Of a stretch of DNA of 64,000 bases, positions 42,932-52,225 are shown one piece after another (within the stretch, counting starts at the first letter, position 1; each line of letters opens with the position of its first letter). The stretch is taken from NCBI GenBank assembly GCA_030267065.1, contig JAJDJF010000001.1, positions 80,448 to 144,447 of the forward strand, read 5' to 3'. Source of the stretch: Desulfovibrio sp. OttesenSCG-928-C06 (GTDB lineage Bacteria > Desulfobacterota > Desulfovibrionia > Desulfovibrionales > Desulfovibrionaceae). Position numbers and translations under genes: made by a program. The notes under the pieces were generated by a model. The model worked only from the letters and a program-made list of their open reading frames with translations. It was not told the DNA's origin and did no database searches.

Positions 42932-44587
42932 ATGCGCGCCAAAGTTGAACTGATCGCAATTCTTAAAAAAATCGTGGCTGATATGGGACTTGAGTGGCCG
43001 GACAAAGTCAGTCTGGAAGCTCCAAAAGACCCTAACCACGGTGATCTGGCCCTGAACATCGCCATGGTTCTGGCCAAGCCCAGCAAGCGCAATCCGCGCG
43101 AGTTGGCCGGTGAGATTTCCGGCAAGCTTCTTGAGGCGGCTTCGTTCATCGTCGCGGCTGATATTGCCGGGCCGGGTTTCATCAATCTGCGATTCTCACC
43201 TGAATTCTGGCGCGAAACCGTCACACTGGTGCTGGGCAAAGGCGATTCATACGGCAGCAGCGATTCCGGCAAGAACAAAAAAGTTCAGGTCGAGTTTGTC
43301 TCTGCCAACCCCACCGGCCCGCTGCACATCGGGCACGGACGCGGTGCGGCAATTGGCGACTCCATGGCCCGGATCATGCGTTTTGCCGGTTATGACGTGC
43401 AAACTGAATACTACATCAACGATGCAGGCAAGCAGATGCGCATTCTCGGTCTTTCCGTCTGGCTGCGCCTGCTGGAACTGGCCGGACGCGAAGTTGAATG
43501 GCCGGATGACTGGTATCGCGGCGAGTATATCATTGATATCGCTCGTGAACTTTGGGAAAAGAAGCCGGAATTGCCCAACCTTGAACCGGAAAAAGGCAAG
43601 GATATCTGTTTTGAGTACGCCATGCAGTCCATTCTGGACGGCATCAAGGAAGATCTCAGGATTTTCCGCGTGCATCATGACATCTGGTTCTCGGAACGCT
43701 CTCTGGTACAGAACGGCGCGGTTGAGCAGGCGTTTGAAACCCTTACCAGAAACGGTCATACCTACGAGCAGGACGAAGCCTTCTGGTTCAGAACCACCGA
43801 CCTTGGCGATGACAAGGACCGCGTACTGCGCAAGTCTGATGGCTCCCTGACCTATTTTGCCTCGGACATTGCCTACCACGAGAACAAGTTCAATCGCGAC
43901 TTCGAGTATCTTGTTGACGTGTGGGGCGCTGACCATCACGGCTATGTGCCGCGCATGAGGGCCGCCATTACCGCGCTGGGCAAGCCCAAAGATTCCTTTG
44001 ACGTTATTCTGGTGCAACTGGTCAACCTGATGCAGAACGGCCAGCAGATTGCCATGTCCACCCGGGCCGGAAAATTCGAGACTCTTATTGATGTAATCAA
44101 GGAAGTAGGCACCGATGCCGCCCGCTTTATGTTCCTTTCGCGCAAGAGCGACAGCCCGCTGGATTTTGACCTTGAACTGGTCAAGCAGCGCACCATGGAC
44201 AACCCGGTTTACTACGTCCAATATGCACATGCGCGAATTTGCTCGATTATGCGCAAGGCTGAAGAAAGCGGTCTGAAATTGAATAAAGAAAACTCTGGCG
44301 AATACCAGAGATATCTTGTACAAGAATCTGAACTGGGGCTTTTGCGCCGGGTTGATGCTTTTACAGAACTGGTGGCATCCGCCGCTTCTGCGCTGGCTCC
44401 GCACCACATCAGCTATTACCTGATGGAACTGGCAAGAGAGCTGCACGGCTTCTACGCATCCCATCAGGTGCTGAACGCCGAGGACGCCAACGTGGTTCAG
44501 GCACGCCTGTACCTGCTGCTGACAGTGCGGCAGGTATTGCGCAACGGTCTGGACCTGCTTGGAGTTTCTGCCCCTGAAAGCATGTAG
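42932..44587 (+). CDS. argS: Arginyl-tRNA synthetase
   Basis: 551 residues. Class I synthetase: HIGH motif as PLHIGHGRGAAIGDSMAR (about 130), the variant second motif MSTRAGKFETL in place of KMSKS, as is common in ArgRS, and DALRPM-type anticodon domain ending in LLTVRQVLRNGLDLLGVSAPE. N-terminal Add1 domain GDLALNIAMVLAK for the tRNA D-loop. AGGA lies 9 nt before the ATG. Essential gene. Confidence 0.98.
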   Translation: MRAKVELIAILKKIVADMGLEWPDKVSLEAPKDPNHGDLALNIAMVLAKPSKRNPRELAGEISGKLLEAASFIVAADIAGPGFINLRFSPEFWRETVTLVLGKGDSYGSSDSGKNKKVQVEFVSANPTGPLHIGHGRGAAIGDSMARIMRFAGYDVQTEYYINDAGKQMRILGLSVWLRLLELAGREVEWPDDWYRGEYIIDIARELWEKKPELPNLEPEKGKDICFEYAMQSILDGIKEDLRIFRVHHDIWFSERSLVQNGAVEQAFETLTRNGHTYEQDEAFWFRTTDLGDDKDRVLRKSDGSLTYFASDIAYHENKFNRDFEYLVDVWGADHHGYVPRMRAAITALGKPKDSFDVILVQLVNLMQNGQQIAMSTRAGKFETLIDVIKEVGTDAARFMFLSRKSDSPLDFDLELVKQRTMDNPVYYVQYAHARICSIMRKAEESGLKLNKENSGEYQRYLVQESELGLLRRVDAFTELVASAASALAPHHISYYLMELARELHGFYASHQVLNAEDANVVQARLYLLLTVRQVLRNGLDLLGVSAPESM

Positions 44588-44647
44588 CTGACGGCCATAA
44601 ACCTGACTGATATCGCCCTTTGTGGCGAATAATCGCAACCAACTATA

Positions 44648-44693
44648 TTGTCCGCCGGAACAGAGCAGGAAAATCCTCTGTTTTGGCGGACAA
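44648..44693 (+). promoter_or_regulatory. Stem-loop that buries the ribosome site of the SPOR gene
   Basis: An 18-bp stem (with two G-U pairs): TTGTCCGCC and GAACAGAG pair with CTCTGTTT and GGCGGACAA around a CAGGAAAATC loop. The 3' arm contains GGCGGA, the likely Shine-Dalgarno, and ends 5 nt before the ATG at 44699. No U-run follows, so it is not a typical argS terminator. Confidence 0.55.
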
Positions 44694-44698
44694 AACCG

Positions 44699-45520
44699 AT
44701 GAATATGGACAACAAGCAGAATACGGGCGGCGGTGGCCGCTGCATCACCATCAAGATGAGAATGCCGGTTTTCGTGACCGCCCTGATTGTACTGATAGCC
44801 GGTTTGATCTGGATTTTCATCCTTGGGGTCATGGTTGGGCGCGGTTATAATACCCGCGAGCATCTTGGCCCGCTGGCCGTGTTCGTGCCCGGTCCGCCAT
44901 CTGCCGAGGCCACTGGCGAACTTACCGCAACTGAAGATGGAGCGAACACTCCGTCCGGCGCAAGCCAGCAGGATGCTGGTGGTGCGTCCGGCTCTGACGC
45001 GCAGGCATCTGCCGGTTCCACCGGCGAACTGGACGCGCTGTTCAAAGGCGATACCCTTTTGCGCAGTGAAGAACTGGACTTCAAGGACAACTTGCAGTCC
45101 CCGCCGGATAACGCGCAGGGTGGCTCAGTTGCCGCCTCCACCAATGCGTCGGCTCCTGCCGCAGCACAAAATGTCAGGCCGCAGCCCACTCAACCAGCTC
45201 CGGTAATACAGCCCGCACAGCCCAGCCAGACGCAACCTGCCGTACCCCCTGCCCAGTCTTCGGACATAACGGTTTACGAGTTTATCTATCAGGTAGCCTC
45301 GTTCAACCAGTTACATCAGGCGCAGAATCTTACTCAGCGCCTGAATGCAGGCGGTATTCCGGCGCAGATAGAGTTGCACAAAACAAGCGCTGCCACCTGG
45401 TACAGGGTTCTGGTCAGCTTTACCGGACGCGAGGCAGAACTGGCCGGTTTTCAGCAAAAGCTCAAGCAGTTCAGCCTGAACAGCCCCCTGCTGCGCAAGA
45501 AAAAAGCCGTGGCCGGTTAG
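44699..45520 (+). CDS. SPOR-domain inner-membrane protein
   Basis: 273 residues from the ATG at 44699. A short cytoplasmic N-terminus, one transmembrane helix (VFVTALIVLIAGLIWIFILG, about 24-43), a long Ala/Ser/Pro/Gln-rich periplasmic linker, and a C-terminal SPOR domain of about 75 residues (YQVASFNQLHQAQNLTQRL to the end). SPOR domains bind denuded peptidoglycan at division sites. The FtsN-like topology suggests a divisome role; similarity to FtsN is architectural only. Confidence 0.87.
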   Translation: MNMDNKQNTGGGGRCITIKMRMPVFVTALIVLIAGLIWIFILGVMVGRGYNTREHLGPLAVFVPGPPSAEATGELTATEDGANTPSGASQQDAGGASGSDAQASAGSTGELDALFKGDTLLRSEELDFKDNLQSPPDNAQGGSVAASTNASAPAAAQNVRPQPTQPAPVIQPAQPSQTQPAVPPAQSSDITVYEFIYQVASFNQLHQAQNLTQRLNAGGIPAQIELHKTSAATWYRVLVSFTGREAELAGFQQKLKQFSLNSPLLRKKKAVAG

Positions 45521-45642
45521 GGCATTTTCAAAAAGCGTATTTTGTCCTGGGCGGTATCAACCACCGCAAACATTAATATTTTTTTAGACTGTATCCGGTA
45601 CAGAAATTAAAAGCTTTAAAACGACCTGAAATAGAGTCCATT

Positions 45643-46449
45643 ATGAGTGCCATTGCCAGAAATATACTGGGATTACCATTTTTCCTGCTGGACAACCTGC
45701 TTCTTCTGATTCGGGAAGTTGGTGCCATGTCCATCTTCATGGCTGTTGGCCTGCGCAATATCTTTACTGGCAAGCAGGCAGGCAAGGTTCTGCGCCAGAT
45801 TCAGTTTATCGGCTCTGATTCCCTTTTCCTGATTGCCCTGATTGGCCTTTTTACCGGCATGGTGCTCGGTTTGCAGGGCTACTACGCGCTGGCTACTGTC
45901 GGGTCAGAAGGAATGCTTGGCACGCTTATTTCTCTGGCTCTTGTGCGTGAGCTTGGGCCGGTGCTCACCGCCATCATGGTGACCGGACGCGCCGGTTCCG
46001 CCATGACAGCAGAGATTGGCGTGATGCGTATTTCTGAGCAGCTGGACGCGCTGGAAGTAATGGACATCAACCCTTACGCCTTTCTGGTTGCTCCGCGCAT
46101 GAGCGCCTCGCTCATCGTTTTTCCCATGCTCACCTCTGTATTCAACGTGGTTGGGATTATGGGCGGCTACTTTACCGGCGTAATCCTGCTCGGCATCAAC
46201 GGCGGCATTTACATGCACCGGGTGCAGACCGCGCTGGAGTTTGACGACCTGTTCAGCGGATTTGCAAAATCCATAATTTTCGCGCTGCTGGTTTCTACTG
46301 TCTGCTGCTACAAGGGCTTTTTCACCCATATGCGCACGGACAGCGTGGGGCCGGAAGCTGTAAGCCGCGCCACCACATCGGCCGTGGTACTCTCGTGCAT
46401 TCTCATTCTTATTTTCGACTATGTGGCTACCACGTTCTTTATGGCATAG
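45643..46449 (+). CDS. mlaE: Phospholipid ABC transporter permease MlaE
   Basis: 268 residues with about five to six transmembrane helices. The MlaE signature region reads ELGPVLTAIMVTGRAGSAMTAE (given here to its 20-residue core LGPVLTAIMVTGRAGSAMTA), followed by EIGVMRISEQLDALEVM. Forms the MlaFEDB inner-membrane complex that moves phospholipids to or from the outer membrane. First gene of mlaE-F-D-C-A. Confidence 0.96.
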   Translation: MSAIARNILGLPFFLLDNLLLLIREVGAMSIFMAVGLRNIFTGKQAGKVLRQIQFIGSDSLFLIALIGLFTGMVLGLQGYYALATVGSEGMLGTLISLALVRELGPVLTAIMVTGRAGSAMTAEIGVMRISEQLDALEVMDINPYAFLVAPRMSASLIVFPMLTSVFNVVGIMGGYFTGVILLGINGGIYMHRVQTALEFDDLFSGFAKSIIFALLVSTVCCYKGFFTHMRTDSVGPEAVSRATTSAVVLSCILILIFDYVATTFFMA

Positions 46450-46458
46450 GTTTTGACG

Positions 46459-47310
46459 ATGAACGCTGAAACATCAAAAAGCTGGGACATCAAGCTGGTT
46501 GACCTCACTCTGGGGTACGATCAGAAGGTGGTACTCAATAAAATAAATGCCTGCATTCCCGGCGGCAAAATTTCCGTTATTCTCGGCAGTTCCGGGGGCG
46601 GCAAGTCCACGCTGCTGCGCCATCTGGTCGGGCTGCGCACGCCCATGTCCGGCAAGATCATGATGGGCGAGTATGATATTTTCTCGCTGCCTCCCAAAGA
46701 GTTCCGGCGCATCAGGCGCAGAATGGGTATGCTGTTTCAGGACGGCGCGCTGCTTGGCTCCATGAACCTGCTGGAAAACGTGGGACTCCCCCTGCGCGAG
46801 CACACCAAGCTGCCGGAAAAACTGGTCAACGAGGTTGTTCTGCATACCCTTGAACTGGTGGGCATGGCCGACTTTGCCGGATATTACCCCAACGAGCTTT
46901 CCGGCGGCATGCGCAAACGGGCCGGACTGGCCCGCGCCATGGTAACATCGCCGCCAATTCTGCTGTGCGATGAGCCTACCTCCGGGCTAGATCCCATAAA
47001 CTCGGCCCAGATGGACGCGCTACTGGTTAATCTGAAAGAGCAGAACCCGGACATGACAATCGTCGTGGTCAGCCACGATATCCAGAGCGTCTTCACCATC
47101 GCGGACCATGTTATGGTTCTGCATGCCGGCGGCATTGCCTTTAACGGCCCACTTGAGGACTTTAAAAACAGTGATGACCCGCTCCTGAAGCGTTTTCTGG
47201 ATCGTAATGCCAATTTTGCGGAAACAGGCGGGAACCAGCGTTTTGCATTGCCACCGCAAGACAGGGCCAAAGTGCAGTCAGCGCTGGATCAGTGGCTTGG
47301 ACGAAATTAG
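46459..47310 (+). CDS. mlaF: Phospholipid ABC transporter ATPase MlaF
   Basis: 283 residues from the ATG at 46459; an in-frame TTG 6 nt earlier is less likely. Walker A LGSSGGGKSTLLRHLVG, Q-loop MLFQDGALLGSMN, ABC signature LSGGMRKRAGLARA, Walker B ILLCDEPTSGLDP and switch His VVVSHD. ATP hydrolysis in the Mla inner-membrane complex. Confidence 0.96.
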   Translation: MNAETSKSWDIKLVDLTLGYDQKVVLNKINACIPGGKISVILGSSGGGKSTLLRHLVGLRTPMSGKIMMGEYDIFSLPPKEFRRIRRRMGMLFQDGALLGSMNLLENVGLPLREHTKLPEKLVNEVVLHTLELVGMADFAGYYPNELSGGMRKRAGLARAMVTSPPILLCDEPTSGLDPINSAQMDALLVNLKEQNPDMTIVVVSHDIQSVFTIADHVMVLHAGGIAFNGPLEDFKNSDDPLLKRFLDRNANFAETGGNQRFALPPQDRAKVQSALDQWLGRN

Positions 47311-47384
47311 AGCAAATTGACTTTGAAAAAGTTCATTAGAAAACAATAATCTTATGCAAAAAGTTTTAATGGCTGGATAGGGAT

Positions 47385-47843
47385 ATGAAAAAATATGGTA
47401 ATGAACTTTCTGTAGGCGTTTTCGTTTTTCTGGGACTTTTGGCCGTTGCCTATCTGACCCTGAAACTCGGCGATGTCGAACTGTTTGAAGACAAGGGCTA
47501 TGTGCTCTCTGCCAAGTTCAATTCCATCACCGGCCTGCGCAAGGGCGCAGAGGTGCAGGTGGCCGGAGTTTCCGTTGGCAAGGTGGTGGATATCGGTCTT
47601 GATTACAAGAACCATGTTTACCGCGCCGATGTGAAAATGCGCCTGCAGGACGGGTTGCAGGTTTACGATGATGCCACCGTAGCCATCAAGACCAGCGGCA
47701 TTATCGGCGACAAGTACATAGACCTTGAAACAGGCGGGGCATCAGACACCCTGCTGGCCGCCGGTGACGAGATTGAAGACACCATCTCCACCATTGATAT
47801 TGAATCTCTGATCAGCAAATATGTTTTCGGAGGCGTTGAATAA
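47385..47843 (+). CDS. mlaD: Mla substrate-binding MCE protein MlaD
   Basis: 152 residues: one N-terminal transmembrane helix (GVFVFLGLLAVAYLTL), then a single MCE domain (GLRKGAEVQVAGVSVGKV, DDATVAIKTSGIIGDKYIDL). Hexameric ring on the periplasmic side of MlaFE. Shares one base with mlaC (TAATG). Confidence 0.95.
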   Translation: MKKYGNELSVGVFVFLGLLAVAYLTLKLGDVELFEDKGYVLSAKFNSITGLRKGAEVQVAGVSVGKVVDIGLDYKNHVYRADVKMRLQDGLQVYDDATVAIKTSGIIGDKYIDLETGGASDTLLAAGDEIEDTISTIDIESLISKYVFGGVE

Positions 47844-48472
47844 TGAAACGGCTTATACCAGCTCTTTTACTTTTACTTGCCATATTTTGCGCGCCTGCCA
47901 TGGCTGCGGAGCAAAAATCCGAAGCGCGGCAAACTCTTGAGGCCGCACTTGATGATGTATTTGCAATTCTGGACAAACCGGAATTCAAGGATTCTTCCAA
48001 AAACCAGCCGCTGATGCAGCAGGTAAAGGACAAAATCTACGCTGTATGCGATTTTCGCGAATTTTCCGCACGCACGGTTGGCGGGCGCTGGCGCTCTTTT
48101 ACCCCGCAACAGCAGCAGGATTTTGTGGACGCCTTTGGCGAGTTGCTGTTTGAAACATACAACAGCAAGCTGATGGCCTATGATGGTCAGCGCTTCAAAT
48201 TTGTGAACGAAATTATGGGTTCCAAGGGCGACAAGGTGGAAATTCAGACCACCCTCCCCTATGAAGGCAAGGAAGCCCCGGTTAACTACAGAATGATCAA
48301 AAAAGCCGGGGGCTGGAAGATTTACGACATGATCATTGAGAATGTCGGTCTGGTGCAGAACTATCGTAATCAGTTTCAGGATATCCTGAGCAAGCAGGAG
48401 CCGGAGGAGCTTATTGCCACCATCCGCACCAAGGCAAAAGAGACCAAGGACAAGAACCATGCCGACCAGTAA
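47843..48472 (+). CDS. mlaC: Periplasmic phospholipid-binding protein MlaC
   Basis: 209 residues. Signal peptide RLIPALLLLLAIFCAPAMA, then the MlaC/Ttg2D fold: DFREFSARTVGGRWRSFTP, FVDAFGELLFETYNSKL and GWKIYDMIIENVGLVQNYR. Ferries phospholipid across the periplasm between MlaA and MlaD. Confidence 0.95.
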   Translation: MKRLIPALLLLLAIFCAPAMAAEQKSEARQTLEAALDDVFAILDKPEFKDSSKNQPLMQQVKDKIYAVCDFREFSARTVGGRWRSFTPQQQQDFVDAFGELLFETYNSKLMAYDGQRFKFVNEIMGSKGDKVEIQTTLPYEGKEAPVNYRMIKKAGGWKIYDMIIENVGLVQNYRNQFQDILSKQEPEELIATIRTKAKETKDKNHADQ

Positions 48473-49250
48473 GATGCTTTGCAGAGCGGTTTTGCTGGTT
48501 ATCATGAGCGCCCTGCTTTTTGGCTGCTCAGCAGGAAGTGTTGATAGCCAGCTTGCGGACTCCCAGCTTGAAAGTAGCGGTTCTGCGGTCCCGTCTCTGG
48601 ATGATGATGACGAATACCTTGAGGCTACCGGCGCGCACCAGATTATTGCTGACCCCATTGAGCCGTGGAACCGCTTCTGGTTCCAGTTCAACGACGTAAC
48701 CTACGATTATGTACTCAGCCCTCTGCACAAAGGGTATTCCTTTATTGCGCCACAGCCGGTACGCACCGGCATCAGCAATTTTTTCCATAACCTCAAGGCT
48801 CCGGTGCGCATAGTAAACAGCCTGCTACAAGGCAAGGGCATGGAAGCCGGGGTGGAGTTCAGCTCTTTTATCCTGAACAGCACTGCCGGTATCGGCGGCA
48901 TCTTTGACGTGGCTAAAAGCCACAAAAAAGTAGTGGAGCCAACCGGCGAGGACGGCGGGCAAACCCTTGGCGTATGGGGACTGGGTGAAGGCATGTATAT
49001 TGTCTGGCCCCTGCTTGGCCCAAGTAACGTCAGGGACAGTCTGGGCATGGGCATGGACCACTTCATGGACCCGTTGACCTACATCATTGACGACTGGGAA
49101 GTCAGCCTTGGTGTAAGCGCGTTCCGCACCTTCAACGATTTTGACAAGCTGCTTGATACCTACGATACAATGAAGGGCATGTCTGTGGAGCCGTACACCT
49201 CTGTGCGCGACGCTTTTACCCAGTACCGCCGGGCGCAGATAGCCAAGTAG
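48459..49250 (+). CDS. mlaA: Outer-membrane lipoprotein MlaA (VacJ)
   Basis: 263 residues from the ATG at 48459, which overlaps mlaC by 14 nt and has AAGGA upstream. Signal peptide and lipobox ALLFGC, then DPIEPWNRFWFQFND, NFFHNLKAPVRIVNSLLQGK, FILNSTAGIGGIFDVA and QTLGVWGLGEGMYIVWPLLGPS, all MlaA signatures. Removes phospholipid from the outer leaflet. Placing mlaA directly in the operon makes the pathway complete except for mlaB, which is absent. Confidence 0.96.
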   Translation: MPTSKMLCRAVLLVIMSALLFGCSAGSVDSQLADSQLESSGSAVPSLDDDDEYLEATGAHQIIADPIEPWNRFWFQFNDVTYDYVLSPLHKGYSFIAPQPVRTGISNFFHNLKAPVRIVNSLLQGKGMEAGVEFSSFILNSTAGIGGIFDVAKSHKKVVEPTGEDGGQTLGVWGLGEGMYIVWPLLGPSNVRDSLGMGMDHFMDPLTYIIDDWEVSLGVSAFRTFNDFDKLLDTYDTMKGMSVEPYTSVRDAFTQYRRAQIAK

Positions 49251-49353
49251 ACAACCCAATAGAAAACGAGCGGTGTACTTGCTCATTCAGGAATATCTGA
49301 AGCGGCGTAAAGCAAAACACTACATATACTCAGATAGTTAGAGCCATAAATTT

Positions 49354-49390
49354 AAAATCCGCAGCGTCCATAGGGAGGCTGCGGATTTTT
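49354..49390. terminator. Bidirectional terminator between mlaA and xerC
   Basis: AAAATCCGCAGC(G)TCC pairs with GGA(G)GCTGCGGATTTTT, 4-nt loop. A- and T-runs on opposite sides serve the converging genes. Confidence 0.88.
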
Positions 49391-49421
49391 GCTATCAAAA
49401 TAAGGGAACGTCAAAGCAAGA

Positions 49422-50453
49422 CTAGCCACGCGATTTTGGATGCGCCTTGTCGTACACTTCCATAAGCCTTGAAAGGTTTAGGTGTGTATAGCGCTGGGTA
49501 GTGGAAAGCCGCGAATGCCCAAGCAGCTCCTGCACACTACGCATATCCGCGCCTGCCTCCAGCAGATGGGTGGCAAAGGAGTGGCGCAGAGCGTGTGGCG
49601 ACACGCTTTGCTGTAAGCCCGCTTTTTTGCACAGGTCTTCAATAATACGCTGGGCTTGCCTGCGGTTCAGCCTGCCGCCGCGTGCGCCAAGAAAAAGAGC
49701 TTCTTCCCGGCTGACTGGTTTGCCTGCCGTATTGCCATCCGACGCTTCATCCGGCAGTAAGGCCGGGCGTTCGTCCATCCAGGCACGCAGGGCCAGACGG
49801 GAACTGTCGGAAAGTAGCGCCAGCCGTTGCTTGCCGCCTTTGCCCAGAACTCTGATGGAGCTTTCTTCAAGGTCTATGTGCCCTACATCAAGAGCCAGGG
49901 CTTCACTGATGCGCAGCCCGGAACCGTAAAGCAGCTCGGCCAGAGCTATATCGCGCAGGGCAGCGGCATATCTGGCGGCGTTTTTCTCCGGGGCACTGTC
50001 TGCGGCTCGGCCTGTTTCCACTGTTGGGTCCTGAGCTGCGCTGTTATCCCCTCCCTGCTTTTGCTCCAGCAAGGCAAAGGTCTGATCCACATTCAGAATT
50101 GTAGGATGGCGTTTTTCCTGTTTGGGATTGGAGATGCCGCTTGTGGGCAGAGATTCGATCAGGCGGAGTCTTGCGCAAAAACGGAAAAAAGCCCGCAAAG
50201 CTGAAAGCTTGCGAGCAATGCTGCTTTTATTGGCACCGTTTCTATGCTGATCTGCCAGAAATTTGCGGATATGCTGCTTGGTTATTTCAGCCGGGGCGCC
50301 GAGGTCCTGCCCGGACTTTGCCAGTACGGTCTGAAACTGGGCTAAATCCGTGGCATAAGCCTCTACCGTGGCAAGTGAATAGCCTTTTTCCAGCTCAAGA
50401 TGGGCCAGAAACATCTCCACCGTGTCCGGCAAGGGGGCTTTTGGTTCACTCAT
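49422..50453 (-). CDS. xerC: Site-specific tyrosine recombinase XerC
   Basis: 343 residues from the ATG at 50451-50453, whose codon lies within the end of the upstream GGDDF gene (translational coupling). Catalytic residues: Arg in GSGLRISEAL, Lys in LGKGGKQRLAL, HALRHSFATHLL, LLGHSRLS, and Tyr in TQRYTHLN. A 30-residue Ala/Asp/Glu-rich insertion (GGDNSAAQDPTVETGRAAD) interrupts the protein near 140-170. Likely partner of XerD at the dif-like site at 4961. Confidence 0.9.
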   Translation of the reverse strand: MSEPKAPLPDTVEMFLAHLELEKGYSLATVEAYATDLAQFQTVLAKSGQDLGAPAEITKQHIRKFLADQHRNGANKSSIARKLSALRAFFRFCARLRLIESLPTSGISNPKQEKRHPTILNVDQTFALLEQKQGGDNSAAQDPTVETGRAADSAPEKNAARYAAALRDIALAELLYGSGLRISEALALDVGHIDLEESSIRVLGKGGKQRLALLSDSSRLALRAWMDERPALLPDEASDGNTAGKPVSREEALFLGARGGRLNRRQAQRIIEDLCKKAGLQQSVSPHALRHSFATHLLEAGADMRSVQELLGHSRLSTTQRYTHLNLSRLMEVYDKAHPKSRG

Positions 50454-51384
50454 TTCCTGCAAAACCGCGGCGGTCCATCACATAACTGCTCTTGGGGTTC
50501 TCTTTCGCCTTCTTCTTGAGGTTCATGGCGATTTGCGAGGCTTCGCCAACGTGCTTGAGCTTTCCGTTATGGTTGGTCACAACAGCAATGGAAATAGCCA
50601 TCATGGGGAAGGAGCGTAACACGCCCTGCCGGTCCAGAGAAATTATGCCGCCCTTCTGGCGGTCCTCAGCATCATAGAACTGGGGCACAATATTGTCGAA
50701 AGCCGCGATAATTTTTTCGCACACGGTTTCCGCCTGTTCGCAGGGCATGGCAAAAATAAAGTCATCGCCACCAACATGGCCAACAAAAAAGTTGTCTGGC
50801 GATACCTGACGCAGAATATTCACGATGATACGCGCCGTCATCATCAGGACTTCATCGCCACGGGCAAATCCGTAGCGGTCGTTGAAAGACTTGAAGTAAT
50901 CCAGATCGCAGTACCCCATGGAAAAAGCTTCCTTGCGGTTGATGCAGGACTGGATATAGTTGATGATGCTGGTATTGCCGGGGAGTCTGGTCAGCGGGTT
51001 CGCGTCCAGATTGCGTCTGGCACGGTGTACTGCAAGCTCCACGCGCGTTCTGAACTCATCATCATCACCCGGAAGAACAAAAAACTCGTCTACTTCCGAA
51101 TTATGAATATCAAACCTGTTTTCAAATTCGTCACGCGTCAGGCAGATAATGACCGGAATCTGACGATAAATGTTCTCGCTTTTGAGCGCTGCGGCAAACT
51201 CAAGCCCGGAACCGGTGCAAATAAGCACCCCCGGCAGTTCGTTGCTCTGAAAACTGCTGATAACTTCGGTAGCATTCTCGTAGACAGACCAGGATATGGA
51301 CGGGGTTGACCAAAAACCGAGAATCCGGTTTTTCAGAACCGGGTCTTCCGTAAGCAGAATGCCGTTGAATTTTAGCTCTTCCAT
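50446..51384 (-). CDS. Degenerate receiver - GGDEF-like (GGDDF) signalling protein
   Basis: 312 residues. N-terminal region (1-120) has the beta/alpha pattern of a receiver (GILLTEDPVL, PVIICL) but lacks the phospho-acceptor Asp at GVLICTGSG. The C-terminal GGDEF domain has DANPLTRLPGN, GYCDLDYFKSFND, and an active-site loop FVGHVGGDDFIF: the fourth position is Asp rather than the Glu expected for catalysis, so it may bind GTP or be a weak cyclase. Its ATG overlaps the HDOD gene stop by 1 nt and xerC starts inside its end. Confidence 0.88.
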   Translation of the reverse strand: MEELKFNGILLTEDPVLKNRILGFWSTPSISWSVYENATEVISSFQSNELPGVLICTGSGLEFAAALKSENIYRQIPVIICLTRDEFENRFDIHNSEVDEFFVLPGDDDEFRTRVELAVHRARRNLDANPLTRLPGNTSIINYIQSCINRKEAFSMGYCDLDYFKSFNDRYGFARGDEVLMMTARIIVNILRQVSPDNFFVGHVGGDDFIFAMPCEQAETVCEKIIAAFDNIVPQFYDAEDRQKGGIISLDRQGVLRSFPMMAISIAVVTNHNGKLKHVGEASQIAMNLKKKAKENPKSSYVMDRRGFAGNE

Positions 51385-52223
51385 TACATTATCGTCAGGT
51401 TGGCGCTGTCGGAGTAAATTCCTATAAGCTCGTCAAGGATACTTTCAATTGATTTGTGGTTCAGATTCAAAAGTCTGAGCGCGCGCGGGTCAAGCGGGGG
51501 TACATTATCGTCCCCGCCAGAGCCGCATTCGAACAGGCGGGCCATAAAATCGCCCACATGCACGGCGGCGGCTGTTTCTGGATGGAACTGGGCCTTCATG
51601 GGATCGTGGTGAAAGATCATGGCCTCTTTCAGGGTAAGCGGCAAGTTCCAGTGCTCGCACAGCCAGGAGTTTACCCGGCCATGATCAAAACCGATGATCT
51701 CTTTTTCCGCGTCCTTGAACATCAGGTCGCGGCTGACGACCAGTTCGTCTACTTCCTTGCGGGCTTCGGGAATCTGCATGGCAAAAACCACCTTGCCGAT
51801 ATCGTGCAGCAGGCCCATTACTGAATATTCTTCCGGATGCTGGAACCCGGCGGCCTTGGCAACTTCGACCGTGGCAAGCGAACAGGCCACGCTGTGCTTC
51901 CAGAGTCCAACCATGTGCTTGTTGTAAGGATCGAACACAGCGGTGGAAACAATCAGGCCTTTGATGACGTTGATGCCAAGCAGCACCAGAGCGTTTTTGA
52001 CGTTGGTAATGCGGCCGGGAAAGCCGTAAACCGGCGAGTTGACCATCTTGAGCACTTTGGCGGCCAGCGACTGGTCGCGCTCGATAACTCCGGCGACCTG
52101 ATCCGTAGAGCAGTCGCTTTTCTGCATCATCTTGCTGATTTCCTGAACCGCAGCGGGAAGCGCCGGAAGGTTTTTGGCCTCCAGTATGCGCCCCTTATAA
52201 CTGGTAATAAGCTCTTGAGACAT
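51384..52223 (-). CDS. HDOD domain protein with intact HD residues
   Basis: 279 residues: HDOD domain LPALPAAVQEISKMMQKSD, ERDQSLAAKVLKMVNSPVYG, and a His/Asp set WKHSVACSLA, GLLHDIGKVVFA, FDHGRVNSWL, FHHDP that looks like a complete metal site. Many HDOD proteins lack these; here enzymatic phosphohydrolase activity remains possible. Usually linked to c-di-GMP or stress signalling. Directly follows a small conserved gene and overlaps the GGDDF gene. Confidence 0.9.
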   Translation of the reverse strand: MSQELITSYKGRILEAKNLPALPAAVQEISKMMQKSDCSTDQVAGVIERDQSLAAKVLKMVNSPVYGFPGRITNVKNALVLLGINVIKGLIVSTAVFDPYNKHMVGLWKHSVACSLATVEVAKAAGFQHPEEYSVMGLLHDIGKVVFAMQIPEARKEVDELVVSRDLMFKDAEKEIIGFDHGRVNSWLCEHWNLPLTLKEAMIFHHDPMKAQFHPETAAAVHVGDFMARLFECGSGGDDNVPPLDPRALRLLNLNHKSIESILDELIGIYSDSANLTIM

Positions 52224-52225
52224 GG

